From NCBI RefSeq assembly GCF_001580045.1, contig NZ_LSZP01000045.1:1-63777 (forward strand): 63,777 nucleotides of DNA, read 5' to 3'. This stretch comes from Cephaloticoccus capnophilus. GTDB taxonomy: Bacteria > Verrucomicrobiota > Verrucomicrobiia > Opitutales > Opitutaceae. The position numbers and the translations under genes were made by a program. The notes beneath the pieces were generated by a model. It worked only from the letters and a program-made list of their open reading frames with translations, ran no database searches and had not been told where the DNA came from. Shown here piece by piece: positions 26,788 through 35,461 of this stretch. Each line of letters opens with the position of its first letter. The first letter of the stretch is position 1.

Positions 26788-27023
26788 CCACTACGCGTGG
26801 GGCGCAGCCGCAGGCTGTTTTATTTGGCGGCGGGAGTTTACTGGTGATTTTTCCCACCTCGCCCAAACGGGTTATTACTCTACTTTCCCTTTTACTACTC
26901 GCCCTGTCGCAACGCGACAGGGGGAATGCTTTCAAATTTGGGATTTCGCTTTCGCGCGATAGCGCGATGAGAAATCCCAAATTGAACGGGTGCAGGCACA
27001 GCCTGCCGCCCCACGCGCAGTGG
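26788..27023. repeat. Modular nested inverted-repeat element, copy E (shortened)
   Basis: It lies in the same orientation as copy A and opposite to copies B-D. Its left arm, CCACTACGCGTGGGGC, is followed by a GCAGCCGCAGGCTGTTTTATTTGG block that replaces the ACAGAGCCGCTTGG hairpin of the full copies (a related block sits in the right arm of copy B). The spacer (26843-26875), the CCCTGTCGC hairpin, the AAATTTGGGATTTC hairpin and the right arm are intact. It fills the gap between the convergent pit and pstB genes. The flank after 27023 shares AGGTCTGTGACC with copy C. Confidence 0.85.
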
Positions 27024-27082
27024 AGGTCTGTGACCGCTAACACTAGACCGCGCGAGAGCGTAAATGCTCAGGCTGGCACAGT

Positions 27083-27958
27083 TTAGCCGAAGTGGCCGGA
27101 AATATAGGCAGCCGTTTGGGGGTTAGCGGGCTTTGAAAAGACCTGCTGTGTATCGCCGCTCTCGACCAAGCGGCCCATATAGAAAAAGCAGGTTTTATCC
27201 GAACAGCGCGCGGCCTGCTGCATCGAGTGCGTCACGATGACGATCGTGTAACGGCGTTTTAGCTCGGCGATTAACTCCTCAATTTTGGCCGTGGCGATGG
27301 GGTCGAGTGCCGCGCAGGGCTCGTCCATCAGCAAAATATCCGGCTCCACTGCCAGTGCCCGCGCGATGCAGAGCCGCTGCTGTTGCCCACCCGAAAGCGC
27401 GAGCCCTGAGTCGTGCAAGCGATCCCTCACCTCGTCCCAGAGCGCAGCGGCGCGCAGCGCACGCTCTACCGCCTCGTCGAGTTGCACGCGGGAACGACGC
27501 CCCCGCTGAATCCGCAGTCCGTAAGCGACATTGTCGTAAATTGATTTGGGAAACGGGTTCGATTTTTGAAAAACCATCCCGACACGCTTGCGCAGTAAGG
27601 TCGGGTCCACCTCGGGCGCGTGAATATCGGCAGAGTGGATACGAATCGCTCCGCGCGTTAAACGAGCTTCGGGCACGAGGTCGTTCATCCGATTAAAGCA
27701 GCGCAGAAGCGTCGTCTTTCCGCAGCCCGAAGGGCCGATAAAGGCGGTGACACGCCGCGCGGGCAGCTCGAGGTTGACGTCGAAGAGGGCCTGCTTCGCG
27801 CCATACGCAAAGTCGAGTTGGTCGACCTCAATCGCCGTCGGCGTTACCCGCTTAGGCTTCAGTTTATCGGCCAAAGGCAGCGCCGCACGCGTCGCGCTCG
27901 TTCCCGTCGTCATAAAACGATGCTCAAAAGCAGTGGTCGTGTGATTTAGAGTTACCAT
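27083..27958 (-). CDS. pstB: Phosphate ABC transporter ATP-binding protein
   Basis: PstB powers the high-affinity phosphate importer with PstC and PstA. The 291-residue product has Walker [10 protein letters not shown] at 75-83, signature LSGGQQQRL, Walker B DILLMDEP, the family-typical [16 protein letters not shown] and a switch histidine in [14 protein letters not shown]. The start at 27958 ([15 protein letters not shown]) overlaps the end of pstA by seven bases. A second ATG at 27913 would still keep the whole domain. The long reading frame back to 28162 overlaps pstA and is rejected. It is the last gene of the operon, with no phoU behind it. Confidence 0.94.
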   Translation of the reverse strand: MVTLNHTTTAFEHRFMTTGTSATRAALPLADKLKPKRVTPTAIEVDQLDFAYGAKQALFDVNLELPARRVTAFIGPSGCGKTTLLRCFNRMNDLVPEARLTRGAIRIHSADIHAPEVDPTLLRKRVGMVFQKSNPFPKSIYDNVAYGLRIQRGRRSRVQLDEAVERALRAAALWDEVRDRLHDSGLALSGGQQQRLCIARALAVEPDILLMDEPCAALDPIATAKIEELIAELKRRYTIVIVTHSMQQAARCSDKTCFFYMGRLVESGDTQQVFSKPANPQTAAYISGHFG

Positions 27959-29088
27959 GTGTAAGTTTTTTTGAGTCGGCCTCGCAGGAGGATTGAGCCG
28001 AGGGCCAGCAGACCCACGACGGCCAGGAACACGAATGCCGTGCCATACTGCACGCGCGCGGTGTAGGCGTTTTGAGGAATTTTGGTCGAGACCACGTAGA
28101 TGTGGTACGGCAGGGCCATTACGCCCTGGAAAAAGAAGTCGCCCAGCCGCTCGACCTCCCAAGGCAGCTTATCGCGGACGACGTAGGCCGCCGTAAACAT
28201 GATGGGCGCGGTTTCACCAGCGACGCGTGCGATTCCCAGAATCGACGAGGTCAAAATCCCCGGTAACGCACACGGCAGCACCGCGCGGCGAATCGTCTGC
28301 CACTGCGTCGCACCCAGCGCGAGCGACCCTTCGCGCAGCCCGCTCGGCACCGCCTTCAAGGCCTCCTCCGCCGCCGTGATGACCACTGGCAGCACCATCA
28401 CCGCCAGCGTGCACCAGCCCGCCAAGAGCGAGACATTCCAGCCAAAGAAATTCACAAACAGCCCAAACCCGAAGAGCCCAAAGACAATCGAAGGCACCCC
28501 CGCGAGATTCAGGATACACAGCCGCACCAGTCGCAAAAACCGGCCTTCCTTCGCGTATTCGCTCAGAAAAATCGCCGCGCCGATGCCTAGCGACAGCGCG
28601 ATCCCCATCGCGCCCGAAACGAGCAAAACCGTCCCCACGATACAGGGCCAGATACCGCCCGCCGCATAAACGTAACTCTGCGAGCGAATCGCCGGAACCG
28701 CGCTTCCCTGCTCCCCGGATATATTCGGAGACGAGGGCTCGGCGGCTCGCCCTGCCCCGCGCAGCGCGTTCGCCCGAAACGCGCGAAACTGTGCGTCCCC
28801 CATCTCGTGCGTTTCTCCCGCGTACTCGAAAACGTGAAGCGATTCGGGAGCTTGGGTCAGGAAACTCACATTCACAAATGGCCACTGCGCTTGGAAGACC
28901 GTCCGCCCGCCCTTTAGCGCGATGTCGCCTAAAACCACGAGCCCGCAGCACAGCACAAAATAAGTCGCCGCGCGCAGCAGTCCTGCTGAACCGCACTCGA
29001 AGACTCGCCCGAAAACGGGCCGTGACGCGGCCGCAAATAGAGCCGGAGTTTTCGGCTCCGCCGAACGATTATATTTAGTCATCTTCAT
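27952..29088 (-). CDS. pstA: Phosphate ABC transporter permease PstA
   Basis: The 378-residue inner-membrane subunit has a first helix near 38-60, then a periplasmic stretch of roughly 80 residues, longer than in many PstA proteins. A five-helix transport domain follows, with [41 protein letters not shown] and the EAA-like loop [23 protein letters not shown] (given in parts, about 238-262) that contacts PstB. The start ATG overlaps the pstC stop in an ATGA arrangement, and the end overlaps pstB, so translation of the three is probably coupled. Confidence 0.92.
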   Translation of the reverse strand: MKMTKYNRSAEPKTPALFAAASRPVFGRVFECGSAGLLRAATYFVLCCGLVVLGDIALKGGRTVFQAQWPFVNVSFLTQAPESLHVFEYAGETHEMGDAQFRAFRANALRGAGRAAEPSSPNISGEQGSAVPAIRSQSYVYAAGGIWPCIVGTVLLVSGAMGIALSLGIGAAIFLSEYAKEGRFLRLVRLCILNLAGVPSIVFGLFGFGLFVNFFGWNVSLLAGWCTLAVMVLPVVITAAEEALKAVPSGLREGSLALGATQWQTIRRAVLPCALPGILTSSILGIARVAGETAPIMFTAAYVVRDKLPWEVERLGDFFFQGVMALPYHIYVVSTKIPQNAYTARVQYGTAFVFLAVVGLLALGSILLRGRLKKTYTW

Positions 29089-30524
29089 CTGAGTGAAGGC
29101 AGCCGGTAGCGGCCTAGGATTTTTTGAGCACTGTAGTTGAGTGTCAGTGCGATTAAGAAAAGCAGCAGCCCCACGACGAAGAGGGCGCGGTAGTGAATCG
29201 TCCCTGTCGCCACCTCGCCCATTTCTTGCGCGATGATTCCCGTCATCGTGTGAACCGGTTGCGTCACCACGCCCAGCCCCGCGCTAAAGTCGGGGATGGC
29301 GATTCGGTTTCCGGCGCACAGAAGCACGACCATCGTCTCGCCAATCACACGGCCCAGCCCCAGCAACACCGCCGAGACCATTCCCGAAAGTGCACTCGGC
29401 ACGATGACTCGCGCAACCGTCTGCATCCGCCGCGCCCCTAACGCGTAAGAGCCCTCCTTGAGGGCGCGCGGCACGCTCGCCAGCGCGTCCTCCGCCAGCG
29501 TAAAAATCGTCGGCACTGCGATCAATGCGAGCAGGCAACCGGCGGTCAGCGCGTTGAGCCGCTCCGCGTAAGGAAAGCCCGGAAGCCAGGCGAGCCACTC
29601 GACTTGCGAGAGCGCCCGCAGTGCCTGCCCGAGCACCGCGATTCCGAAAAACCCTAAAACCACCGAAGGAATCGCCGCGATAAACTCGATTGCTGGCTTA
29701 ATCACACTGCGCTCCCGCGCTCCCGCGATTTGGCTCACATAAATCGCCGCGCCGAGCCCCAGTGGCACCGCCAAGCCGAGCGCGATTGCCGAGACGAGTA
29801 ACGAACCTGTGAAAAGTGGGACAACTCCGTAAAAATCCTGCCAAAAACTCGCCGTCAGCCACTGCCGCCCAAAAAAGAAACTGCGCGCCGCCTGCCACCC
29901 AGAGACTGGCTTTTCAGCGTCCCAGGCCCGCAGCTTCGCCAACGTGGCACCGAAACCGGAAAGGTGCTTTTCCAGTTGGGCGCGTTGCTCCGGAGACAGC
30001 CCGGGCGACGACTCGGTGATTGTGCCTAGCTGCGCCGTAAGTTCGCCAAACGTGTCCTCAATTTTTGGATACTGAGCCGTGATTTCGGCCACCTCGCCAA
30101 AGCGGGTAGGCGCACCATCTGCTCGGCTTTCTTCGCTTTCTTTAATTTCCAAAGCCCATTCGCCGAGTTCGCCTAAAAGCGCGCGCAGCGGCACGATCGC
30201 ATCGGCGAAGCGGTCTGCCGCCTCACCGCGCAAGCCCAGCCGCCGCCCCAGCTCTCCATGCGCCTTCTCTTGCGCACGCAGCAAATCGACAAACTCCACT
30301 CCCGAGCGACGGTAGCGTGTGAGTTCCGCGCGTTGCTGTGCGAAAAACCCAAAACCCTCGCGGAAAAGAAACACTGTTATGAGTGCCAGCACGACGACCG
30401 CCACGAGTGCTTGCCCGCCGAAAAAGGCCCTGATCGCCTCCTCGCGCGACAGTCCGAAGATGCGTCGGCTGCGCTTGTGGATTTGAAATGCAGGCGGGTT
30501 TTTCGGTTCGGATAAGCCCCTCAT
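29085..30524 (-). CDS. pstC: Phosphate ABC transporter permease PstC
   Basis: From ATG 30524 the product has 479 residues. It has a cytosolic start, a first helix near 37-58 (FFGGQALVAVVVLALITVFLF, in parts), a large periplasmic helical insert of about 150 residues, then the transport domain with VPLGLGAAIYVSQIAG, IPSVVLGFFGIAV and the EAA loop SVPRALKEGSYALGARRMQTV. The size is larger than E. coli PstC (319) because of the periplasmic insert, a known variant type. It lies 28 bases behind pstS and overlaps pstA. The 18-residue longer form starting at 30578 would overlap pstS and is unlikely. Confidence 0.92.
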   Translation of the reverse strand: MRGLSEPKNPPAFQIHKRSRRIFGLSREEAIRAFFGGQALVAVVVLALITVFLFREGFGFFAQQRAELTRYRRSGVEFVDLLRAQEKAHGELGRRLGLRGEAADRFADAIVPLRALLGELGEWALEIKESEESRADGAPTRFGEVAEITAQYPKIEDTFGELTAQLGTITESSPGLSPEQRAQLEKHLSGFGATLAKLRAWDAEKPVSGWQAARSFFFGRQWLTASFWQDFYGVVPLFTGSLLVSAIALGLAVPLGLGAAIYVSQIAGARERSVIKPAIEFIAAIPSVVLGFFGIAVLGQALRALSQVEWLAWLPGFPYAERLNALTAGCLLALIAVPTIFTLAEDALASVPRALKEGSYALGARRMQTVARVIVPSALSGMVSAVLLGLGRVIGETMVVLLCAGNRIAIPDFSAGLGVVTQPVHTMTGIIAQEMGEVATGTIHYRALFVVGLLLFLIALTLNYSAQKILGRYRLPSLR

Positions 30525-30552
30525 GACAGTCGAAATTGTGTTAGGGAAACGC

Positions 30553-31386
30553 TTAGCGCACCGGCACGAAGCCGACACGCTCGACGACCTGCTGGCCCGC
30601 CTCGCTCAACACGTAGTCGATGAAGCGCGCGGCCTCTCCCTGCGGCTCGCCGTTGGTGTAAAAAAAGTTGGGCCGCGCATACGGGTAGCGATTGGCCAGC
30701 ACGCTTTCCTTACTCGGCAAATCGCCCTCAATCGCGACGACCTTCACGCCGGGCGCGTTGATGTAGGCGAGCCCGACATAGCCGATGCCGTTTGGATTGG
30801 CCGCGACTTCGGCAACGATCTGCTCGTTACCCGCGAGTTTTTGGGAGCTCGGCGCGTAGTCGCGCTTGTTCATCGCCAGTGCCTTGAAGTCGGCGTAGGT
30901 GCCCGAAGCGGTATTGCGGGTGTAGATCGAAATCGGGCCCGAGGCGGCGCCGCTCCCCAAGTCATCCCAGCTTCGCAGGTCGCCCGTAAACACCTGCTCG
31001 ACCTGCCGCTTCGTGAGTGTGGTGATCGGGTTCGCCGCATTCACGATAATCGCAATCCCGTCGTAGCAGACGATGAGCGGGCGCAGCGTGACGCCCTTTG
31101 CCGCGCCGTTGGACAACTCGGCGGGCCGCGCTCGGCGCGACGACATGCCGATGTCCGCCGTGCCCGAGATGAGCGCCGCAATGCCCGTCGATGAGCCCTC
31201 GGCAGCGATTTCAAACGACCTGCCCGGATTCAGCGCGCGGTAGTCTTCCGCAATCGTCGGAACGAGCTTCGCGCCAAGGGTATCAGAGCCCTTGATGACG
31301 AGCTTTTGTGCTTGGAGCGCGGGCGCGATGGCGGTCAGCGCGAAGCCTGCCGCGAGGAAGGAAAGTAGGCGTAGTGGATTTTTCAT
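30553..31386 (-). CDS. pstS: Phosphate-binding periplasmic protein
   Basis: The 277-residue precursor has a signal peptide (LLSFLAAGFALTAIAPALQA, cleavage near 27). It then has the phosphate-binding segments IKGSDTLGAKLV, EGSSTGIAALISGTADIGMSSR and NTASGTYADFKALAM, whose Ser, Thr and main-chain groups hold the anion in this family. It supplies phosphate to PstC-PstA. There is no lipobox, so it should be free in the periplasm. It is preceded by the porin gene, 77 bases away on the same strand, and followed by pstC. Confidence 0.92.
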   Translation of the reverse strand: MKNPLRLLSFLAAGFALTAIAPALQAQKLVIKGSDTLGAKLVPTIAEDYRALNPGRSFEIAAEGSSTGIAALISGTADIGMSSRRARPAELSNGAAKGVTLRPLIVCYDGIAIIVNAANPITTLTKRQVEQVFTGDLRSWDDLGSGAASGPISIYTRNTASGTYADFKALAMNKRDYAPSSQKLAGNEQIVAEVAANPNGIGYVGLAYINAPGVKVVAIEGDLPSKESVLANRYPYARPNFFYTNGEPQGEAARFIDYVLSEAGQQVVERVGFVPVR

Positions 31387-31463
31387 AACGTGTGAGAGGT
31401 AAGGGTTAAAAATTCTGAAAAGAGTTCGGTTTCGTGAATTGAGAGAGCGTCGTGATGGATTGC

Positions 31464-32822
31464 TCAGAAGTTGAATTGGAGCTGGGAGCGGACGCCGCGC
31501 GCTTTGGCACGAACGACTCCGCCAGCTCCCCCGCCGCCAACCTCGTCGCGCGATTCACCATGCACGTATCCGGCTTGGAGTTTCAGGTCGTTGCCGCGCA
31601 GATACCAATTTCCCCCGAAGAAGAATTCGCGCAGCTTGTCGTGTGTGCCGCCCCCCGGAGCCGAGCGCACGCCATCGGAAAGGCTTACCCCGCGCCCATC
31701 GGAATCGAGTGCACTGTATCGGGCGACGAGCTCGAACTGTTCGCTCACCTTAAAAGTCGGCTGCACCCAGTACCCCAAAGGGCTCGCGTCGCGCGTCGCC
31801 GAGACGCCGCGCTCGACGTCCGCGCCGAGCAGCTCCGCTGCGAGCCCGAAACGCCCGCCCGCCAGTCCGCGCACATCGGCATAAACCGTGTAAACAGTGA
31901 GGTCGTCGCCTGTGCCGACCGGCCGTCCACCTTGGTCGGGTAAGTAACCTGCGCCCGCACCGACTATGTAGGTCGCATCACCGCCCTCACCGAGCGGGCC
32001 GCTAAACCCTGCGTTTGCCCAAAAGGCGAATTGGTTACGCGTGCTGTTTCCGGCGGAGGCCGCTGCGCCCGAGTTTACCGCACGCTCGGGATTCGTGATC
32101 GCCGCACCGTAGAAAAACGCGCCCTGCTTTCCATCGACGAAAGCCCCTACGCGGTAGCTCCCCGCGCCGAGTCGGCGACCGTTGTTTTCCTCCACAAAAT
32201 AGCGGGTGACGCCCGAACGCTCGATTGCTTTGAGGCTGCCCGAAGACGTGCGCTCTTCGTAGCCGAGGTTCACCTTGCGCAGTCCTAAATCGACGGTGAA
32301 GCCGCTGCCCTTATATTGCACCCACGCCGCATCGAAGAGACTCCCCGCGAAGTCGTAAGTGATGTTGCTCGCCCAGTTTGGGCCGAGATCCGCGCGCGCG
32401 GTCAGATACAGCCGCCGCGCAAAAAAGTGATTCGTCGAAGCCGGATCGTCACTCGTTCCGGAAATGTCCGTATCGATCGAGGCAAACTGTGTTTGGATTC
32501 GCCCACTAATCCGCAAGCGCGTCGTGAGCGAGCTACCCGCCGTCGCCACAGCGGGCGGCTCCGCTGCTTCGCGCAGCAAGTCGGCGCGAATTTCTTCGGC
32601 CTCTTGCGCAGTGAGGATGCCCTTGCGAACGAGCGCCTCGACCAATGCGCCGCTGTCTTGTGCCGAGGCAGAAGCGGAAAACAGCCCGCAGCCCAGTGCG
32701 GCCAAAACACCGGTTAACGAAGCCACGCGACCAAGCGGAAATCCGCAGAACCGGCGCGAGCCGCGATTTTTGCCCAGAAGAAAACCCGAGCGAAAACGAA
32801 GAGGAGTGATTGAGTTTGTCAT
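31464..32822 (-). CDS. Outer membrane porin, OprO/OprP (phosphate-selective) type
   Basis: From ATG 32822 the precursor has 452 residues. It has a signal peptide (LTGVLAALGCGLFSASASAQ), a short helical segment SGALVEALVRKGILTAQEAEEIRADLL (in parts) as in many porins with a periplasmic coiled coil, and a barrel of alternating strands ending on phenylalanine (SQLQFNF). The position directly before pstS supports a phosphate or polyphosphate channel, as does the OprP-like run WVQYKGSGFTVDLGLRKV. Selectivity itself is inference. A possible PhoB-type site lies about 70 bases upstream. Confidence 0.82.
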   Translation of the reverse strand: MTNSITPLRFRSGFLLGKNRGSRRFCGFPLGRVASLTGVLAALGCGLFSASASAQDSGALVEALVRKGILTAQEAEEIRADLLREAAEPPAVATAGSSLTTRLRISGRIQTQFASIDTDISGTSDDPASTNHFFARRLYLTARADLGPNWASNITYDFAGSLFDAAWVQYKGSGFTVDLGLRKVNLGYEERTSSGSLKAIERSGVTRYFVEENNGRRLGAGSYRVGAFVDGKQGAFFYGAAITNPERAVNSGAAASAGNSTRNQFAFWANAGFSGPLGEGGDATYIVGAGAGYLPDQGGRPVGTGDDLTVYTVYADVRGLAGGRFGLAAELLGADVERGVSATRDASPLGYWVQPTFKVSEQFELVARYSALDSDGRGVSLSDGVRSAPGGGTHDKLREFFFGGNWYLRGNDLKLQAGYVHGESRDEVGGGGAGGVVRAKARGVRSQLQFNF

Positions 32823-32882
32823 TGCTTGTGTGTGTGTGCGTCCGAGAAGCCGTCTCGGGAGCTGCCACAAACAATCGCCCGC

Positions 32883-32926
32883 CTGTGTTACGAATCGGTG
32901 GCAGATCGGTCACAATCGCGGCACAA
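32883..32926 (-). promoter_or_regulatory. Possible Pho box upstream of the porin-pst operon
   Basis: Read on the minus strand, four adjacent 11-base units run toward the porin gene. The middle two, TTGTGACCGAT and CTGCCACCGAT (32894-32915), match each other at 7 of 11 positions and resemble the CTGTCAC core, repeated at 11-base spacing, that PhoB recognises. The outer two units are weaker. The position, 72 bases before the porin start and ahead of pstSCAB, is what a phosphate-starvation operator would need. This is a sequence resemblance only. Confidence 0.35.
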
Positions 32927-33037
32927 AGTCTCCGCATTCGCGCACAGACCCAAATGCTCCGCGCTGGCGCCTAAGTAGTGTCCTCGCCATAAAAGGTCGC
33001 CACCACGGCGCAGCGTTTCTCATAAGCAGCAGTAAAA

Positions 33038-34555
33038 ATGCCTGAAACCGAACCGAGGGACCTAGCACAGACGCGAAGCACTCCAGCAGCCCGCCCCAGC
33101 GCCCGACATCCGGCGGGGCTAAGGCCGCTGTTTTTCACCGAACTTTGGGAGCGGTTTTCCTACTACGGAATGCGTGCGCTGCTCGTCCTCTTCATGACGA
33201 GCACCGTGAGCGAGGGCGGACTCGGGTTTAGCACCGAGCGCGCCGCGCTGGTCTACGGCTACTACACGATGCTCGTCTACATGCTGGCGATTTTCGGCGG
33301 CTACATCGCCGACAAAATCATCGGCGCACGGCAGTGCGTGCTCGTCGGCGGGGTAATCATCGCCTGCGGGCACTTTGCGATGGCCCTGCAATCGACCGCC
33401 TCGTTTTACGCGGGGCTCGGGCTCGTCGCTATGGGCACAGGCCTCCTCAAACCCAATATCAGCACGATGGTCGGCAGCCTCTACGCACCCGACGACGACG
33501 ACCGACGCGACGCGGGGTTTTCCATTTTCTACATGGGGATAAACCTCGGTGCACTCGTCGCTCCGCTACTGACTGGCTTCCTCGCACAGCACCCGTGGTT
33601 TCAGCAAAAACTCGCCGCGTGGGGCTTTGACCCGCAGCACAGTTGGCACTGGGCCTTTGCGTTAGCAGGCGTCGGGATGACTATCGGACTCATCGTTTAC
33701 ACGCGCAGCCTCAGCACGCTCGCGGGGGTCGGCGAAGGACCGAAAATCGGCCTCGCGCAAAAGGGCGTGCGACTGGCTCGCGCGGTCGGCTACCTCGCGC
33801 TACTCGGTGCAGTCGGTTGGCTGCTCAATCGTGTGCCCGTGCTCGTCGGCGTGCTCTCGGTCACCGCAGTCCTCGCAACCATCGCCTACGCGATTTGGGG
33901 CGGCGAGGATGGGCGGCGCACCGCGGCGATCGCAGTGCTTTTCGCGGCGAGTATCGTGTTTTTCGCGGTCTTTGAGCAAACGGGCTCCTCCATCAATCTC
34001 TTCGCCCGCGATTTCACGGACAACCGCATCTTCGGATACGCGTTTCCCTCGGCATGGTATCAGTCGGTCAACTCGGCCTTCATCATCCTGCTCGCGCCGC
34101 TCTTTGGCTGGATGTGGTTACGGCTAGGCTGCCGCCAACCCTCGGCTCCCATGAAGTTCACCTTTGGGCTGGGTTTTGTCGGCCTGTCCTTCGCACTCAT
34201 GGTGCCCGCGGCACGATTGGCTGACCAAGGGCTAGTCAGCCCACTTTGGCTAATTGGGCTGCTGCTCCTGCAAACCATTGGCGAGTTGTGCCTAAGCCCC
34301 GTCGGACTCAGCACGGTGACGAAACTCGCTCCGGCGCGGCTCGCCGGCGTCATCATGGGCGGCTGGTTTCTGGCGACCTCGATTGGTAACTTCCTAAGCG
34401 GCTATCTCGCGCGAAACTTTAGCGAGGAGGGCAACGACAGCGGCGCACTCGCACGGTTTTTCAGCGAACAAGCGCTCTTCGTCTTCGTCGCAACGGCAGT
34501 GCTCCTCTGCCTCGTGCCACTCGTGAAACGATTGATGCGTAGCGTGCGCACTTAG
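33038..34555 (+). CDS. Proton-dependent oligopeptide transporter (POT/PTR2 family)
   Basis: The 505-residue inner-membrane protein has about 14 helices and the family signatures FFTELWERFSYYGMRALLV at 28-46 (with the ExxERF proton motif), GLGLVAMGTGLLKPNISTMVG near 128 and FSIFYMGINLGALVAPLL near 164. POT carriers bring di- and tripeptides in with protons. The N-terminal 25 residues are polar and poorly conserved. It is divergent from the porin-pst operon with a 215-base gap that includes the possible Pho box. Confidence 0.92.
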   Translation: MPETEPRDLAQTRSTPAARPSARHPAGLRPLFFTELWERFSYYGMRALLVLFMTSTVSEGGLGFSTERAALVYGYYTMLVYMLAIFGGYIADKIIGARQCVLVGGVIIACGHFAMALQSTASFYAGLGLVAMGTGLLKPNISTMVGSLYAPDDDDRRDAGFSIFYMGINLGALVAPLLTGFLAQHPWFQQKLAAWGFDPQHSWHWAFALAGVGMTIGLIVYTRSLSTLAGVGEGPKIGLAQKGVRLARAVGYLALLGAVGWLLNRVPVLVGVLSVTAVLATIAYAIWGGEDGRRTAAIAVLFAASIVFFAVFEQTGSSINLFARDFTDNRIFGYAFPSAWYQSVNSAFIILLAPLFGWMWLRLGCRQPSAPMKFTFGLGFVGLSFALMVPAARLADQGLVSPLWLIGLLLLQTIGELCLSPVGLSTVTKLAPARLAGVIMGGWFLATSIGNFLSGYLARNFSEEGNDSGALARFFSEQALFVFVATAVLLCLVPLVKRLMRSVRT

Positions 34556-34601
34556 CTTCAGAGTCGCACGGTGATCCGCGGCGATCCGCGCCAAGGCGGC
34601 A

Positions 34602-34841
34602 TCAATAATGCGGCGGGCGCTCCGCGTCGAAAGCGTGCGACGCATCGCCACCGCCTATGTCGCGACTACTCGGCTCGCTCAAGCGTTCGCGTAAGCCCAG
34701 CAGCGCAGCACGTAATTGCTCAAGCTGCCGCGACAGCGCGAGCATCTCCTTATCCTGCTCAAAGACGTGCCGCTCTAGGGCGGTAAGTCGCTCGCCAAGT
34801 CGGTGCAGGTGCTCTGCTGTATCCGCGTTTTCGTTACTCAT
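34602..34841 (-). CDS. slyX: SlyX family protein
   Basis: The 79-residue protein has two features of SlyX: a heptad coiled coil (LHRLGERLTALERHVFEQDKE, in parts, residues 11-50) and the invariant ending PPHY. Its role is unknown in the family. In enterobacteria slyX sits by slyD. Here it is the last gene of a minus-strand group, 39 bases after the VUT transporter gene. Confidence 0.88.
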   Translation of the reverse strand: MSNENADTAEHLHRLGERLTALERHVFEQDKEMLALSRQLEQLRAALLGLRERLSEPSSRDIGGGDASHAFDAERPPHY

Positions 34842-34880
34842 TTTTCTTGGGGGAATCTAGGCGGCCTGTGTGCGTGTGCG

Positions 34881-35414
34881 TCAGGCGGATTTTGGCGCGG
34901 GGAGTAGCCCACTCTTACGAATGACCGCTCGATACGCGGGGAGCAGGAGCGCGGCCATTATAAGCTTCACGCTCAAATCGCCTGCCGCGAGCGAAAGCCA
35001 GTTTAACTCCGAGTTGGCAAACGCGATTTTGAAGAAAATCGCCGTGTCGATGACCGAGGCAAGGCACGAACCGATAAACGGGGCCTGCCACCAAGACCGC
35101 TGCCGCAGCCGGTTGAAGACCGATACGTCGAGCAACTGCGACACCAAGAACGCCGAGCCACTCGCCAGCGTGATTTGCAGCGATGCGAGCACCGTCGAAC
35201 TGGCCAGCCCGACCACGAAGCCCACGAGCACAATCCGTCGTGCCGCACTCGGGCCCAAAATCCGGTTGCACACATCGGTCACGAGGTAAGCGACCGGATA
35301 CGAAAACGCGCCCCAAGTCAGCCAGTCGTTAATCGTAAACTGCACGAGGATGTTCGACAGCAGCACAATCGCCCCCATCGCCAATGCGGGGAAAAACAGA
35401 GTCTTAAACTTCAT
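34881..35414 (-). CDS. yhhQ: VUT family transporter (YhhQ type, queuosine precursor uptake)
   Basis: The 177-residue membrane protein has about six helices and matches the VUT/DUF165 family: SNILVQFTI, AFSYPVAYLVTDVCNRILGP, LASGSAFLVSQLLDVSVFNRLR and the ending helix pair. In E. coli, YhhQ brings in the queuosine precursors preQ0 and preQ1. That function is inferred here from family only, since no que genes or preQ1 riboswitch are visible nearby. A GGAGGG stretch nine bases from the start may be a ribosome binding site, one of few clear ones in this window. Confidence 0.9.
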   Translation of the reverse strand: MKFKTLFFPALAMGAIVLLSNILVQFTINDWLTWGAFSYPVAYLVTDVCNRILGPSAARRIVLVGFVVGLASSTVLASLQITLASGSAFLVSQLLDVSVFNRLRQRSWWQAPFIGSCLASVIDTAIFFKIAFANSELNWLSLAAGDLSVKLIMAALLLPAYRAVIRKSGLLPAPKSA

Positions 35415-35461
35415 TCGGAAAAAATCATTAGGAGGGAAATTCGGAATAGAAACCCGTTGGG

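Noticed and set aside
34842-35461. preQ1 riboswitch before the VUT transporter gene
   Set aside because: The 47-base upstream gap lacks the short pseudoknot pattern of class I and is too short for class II.
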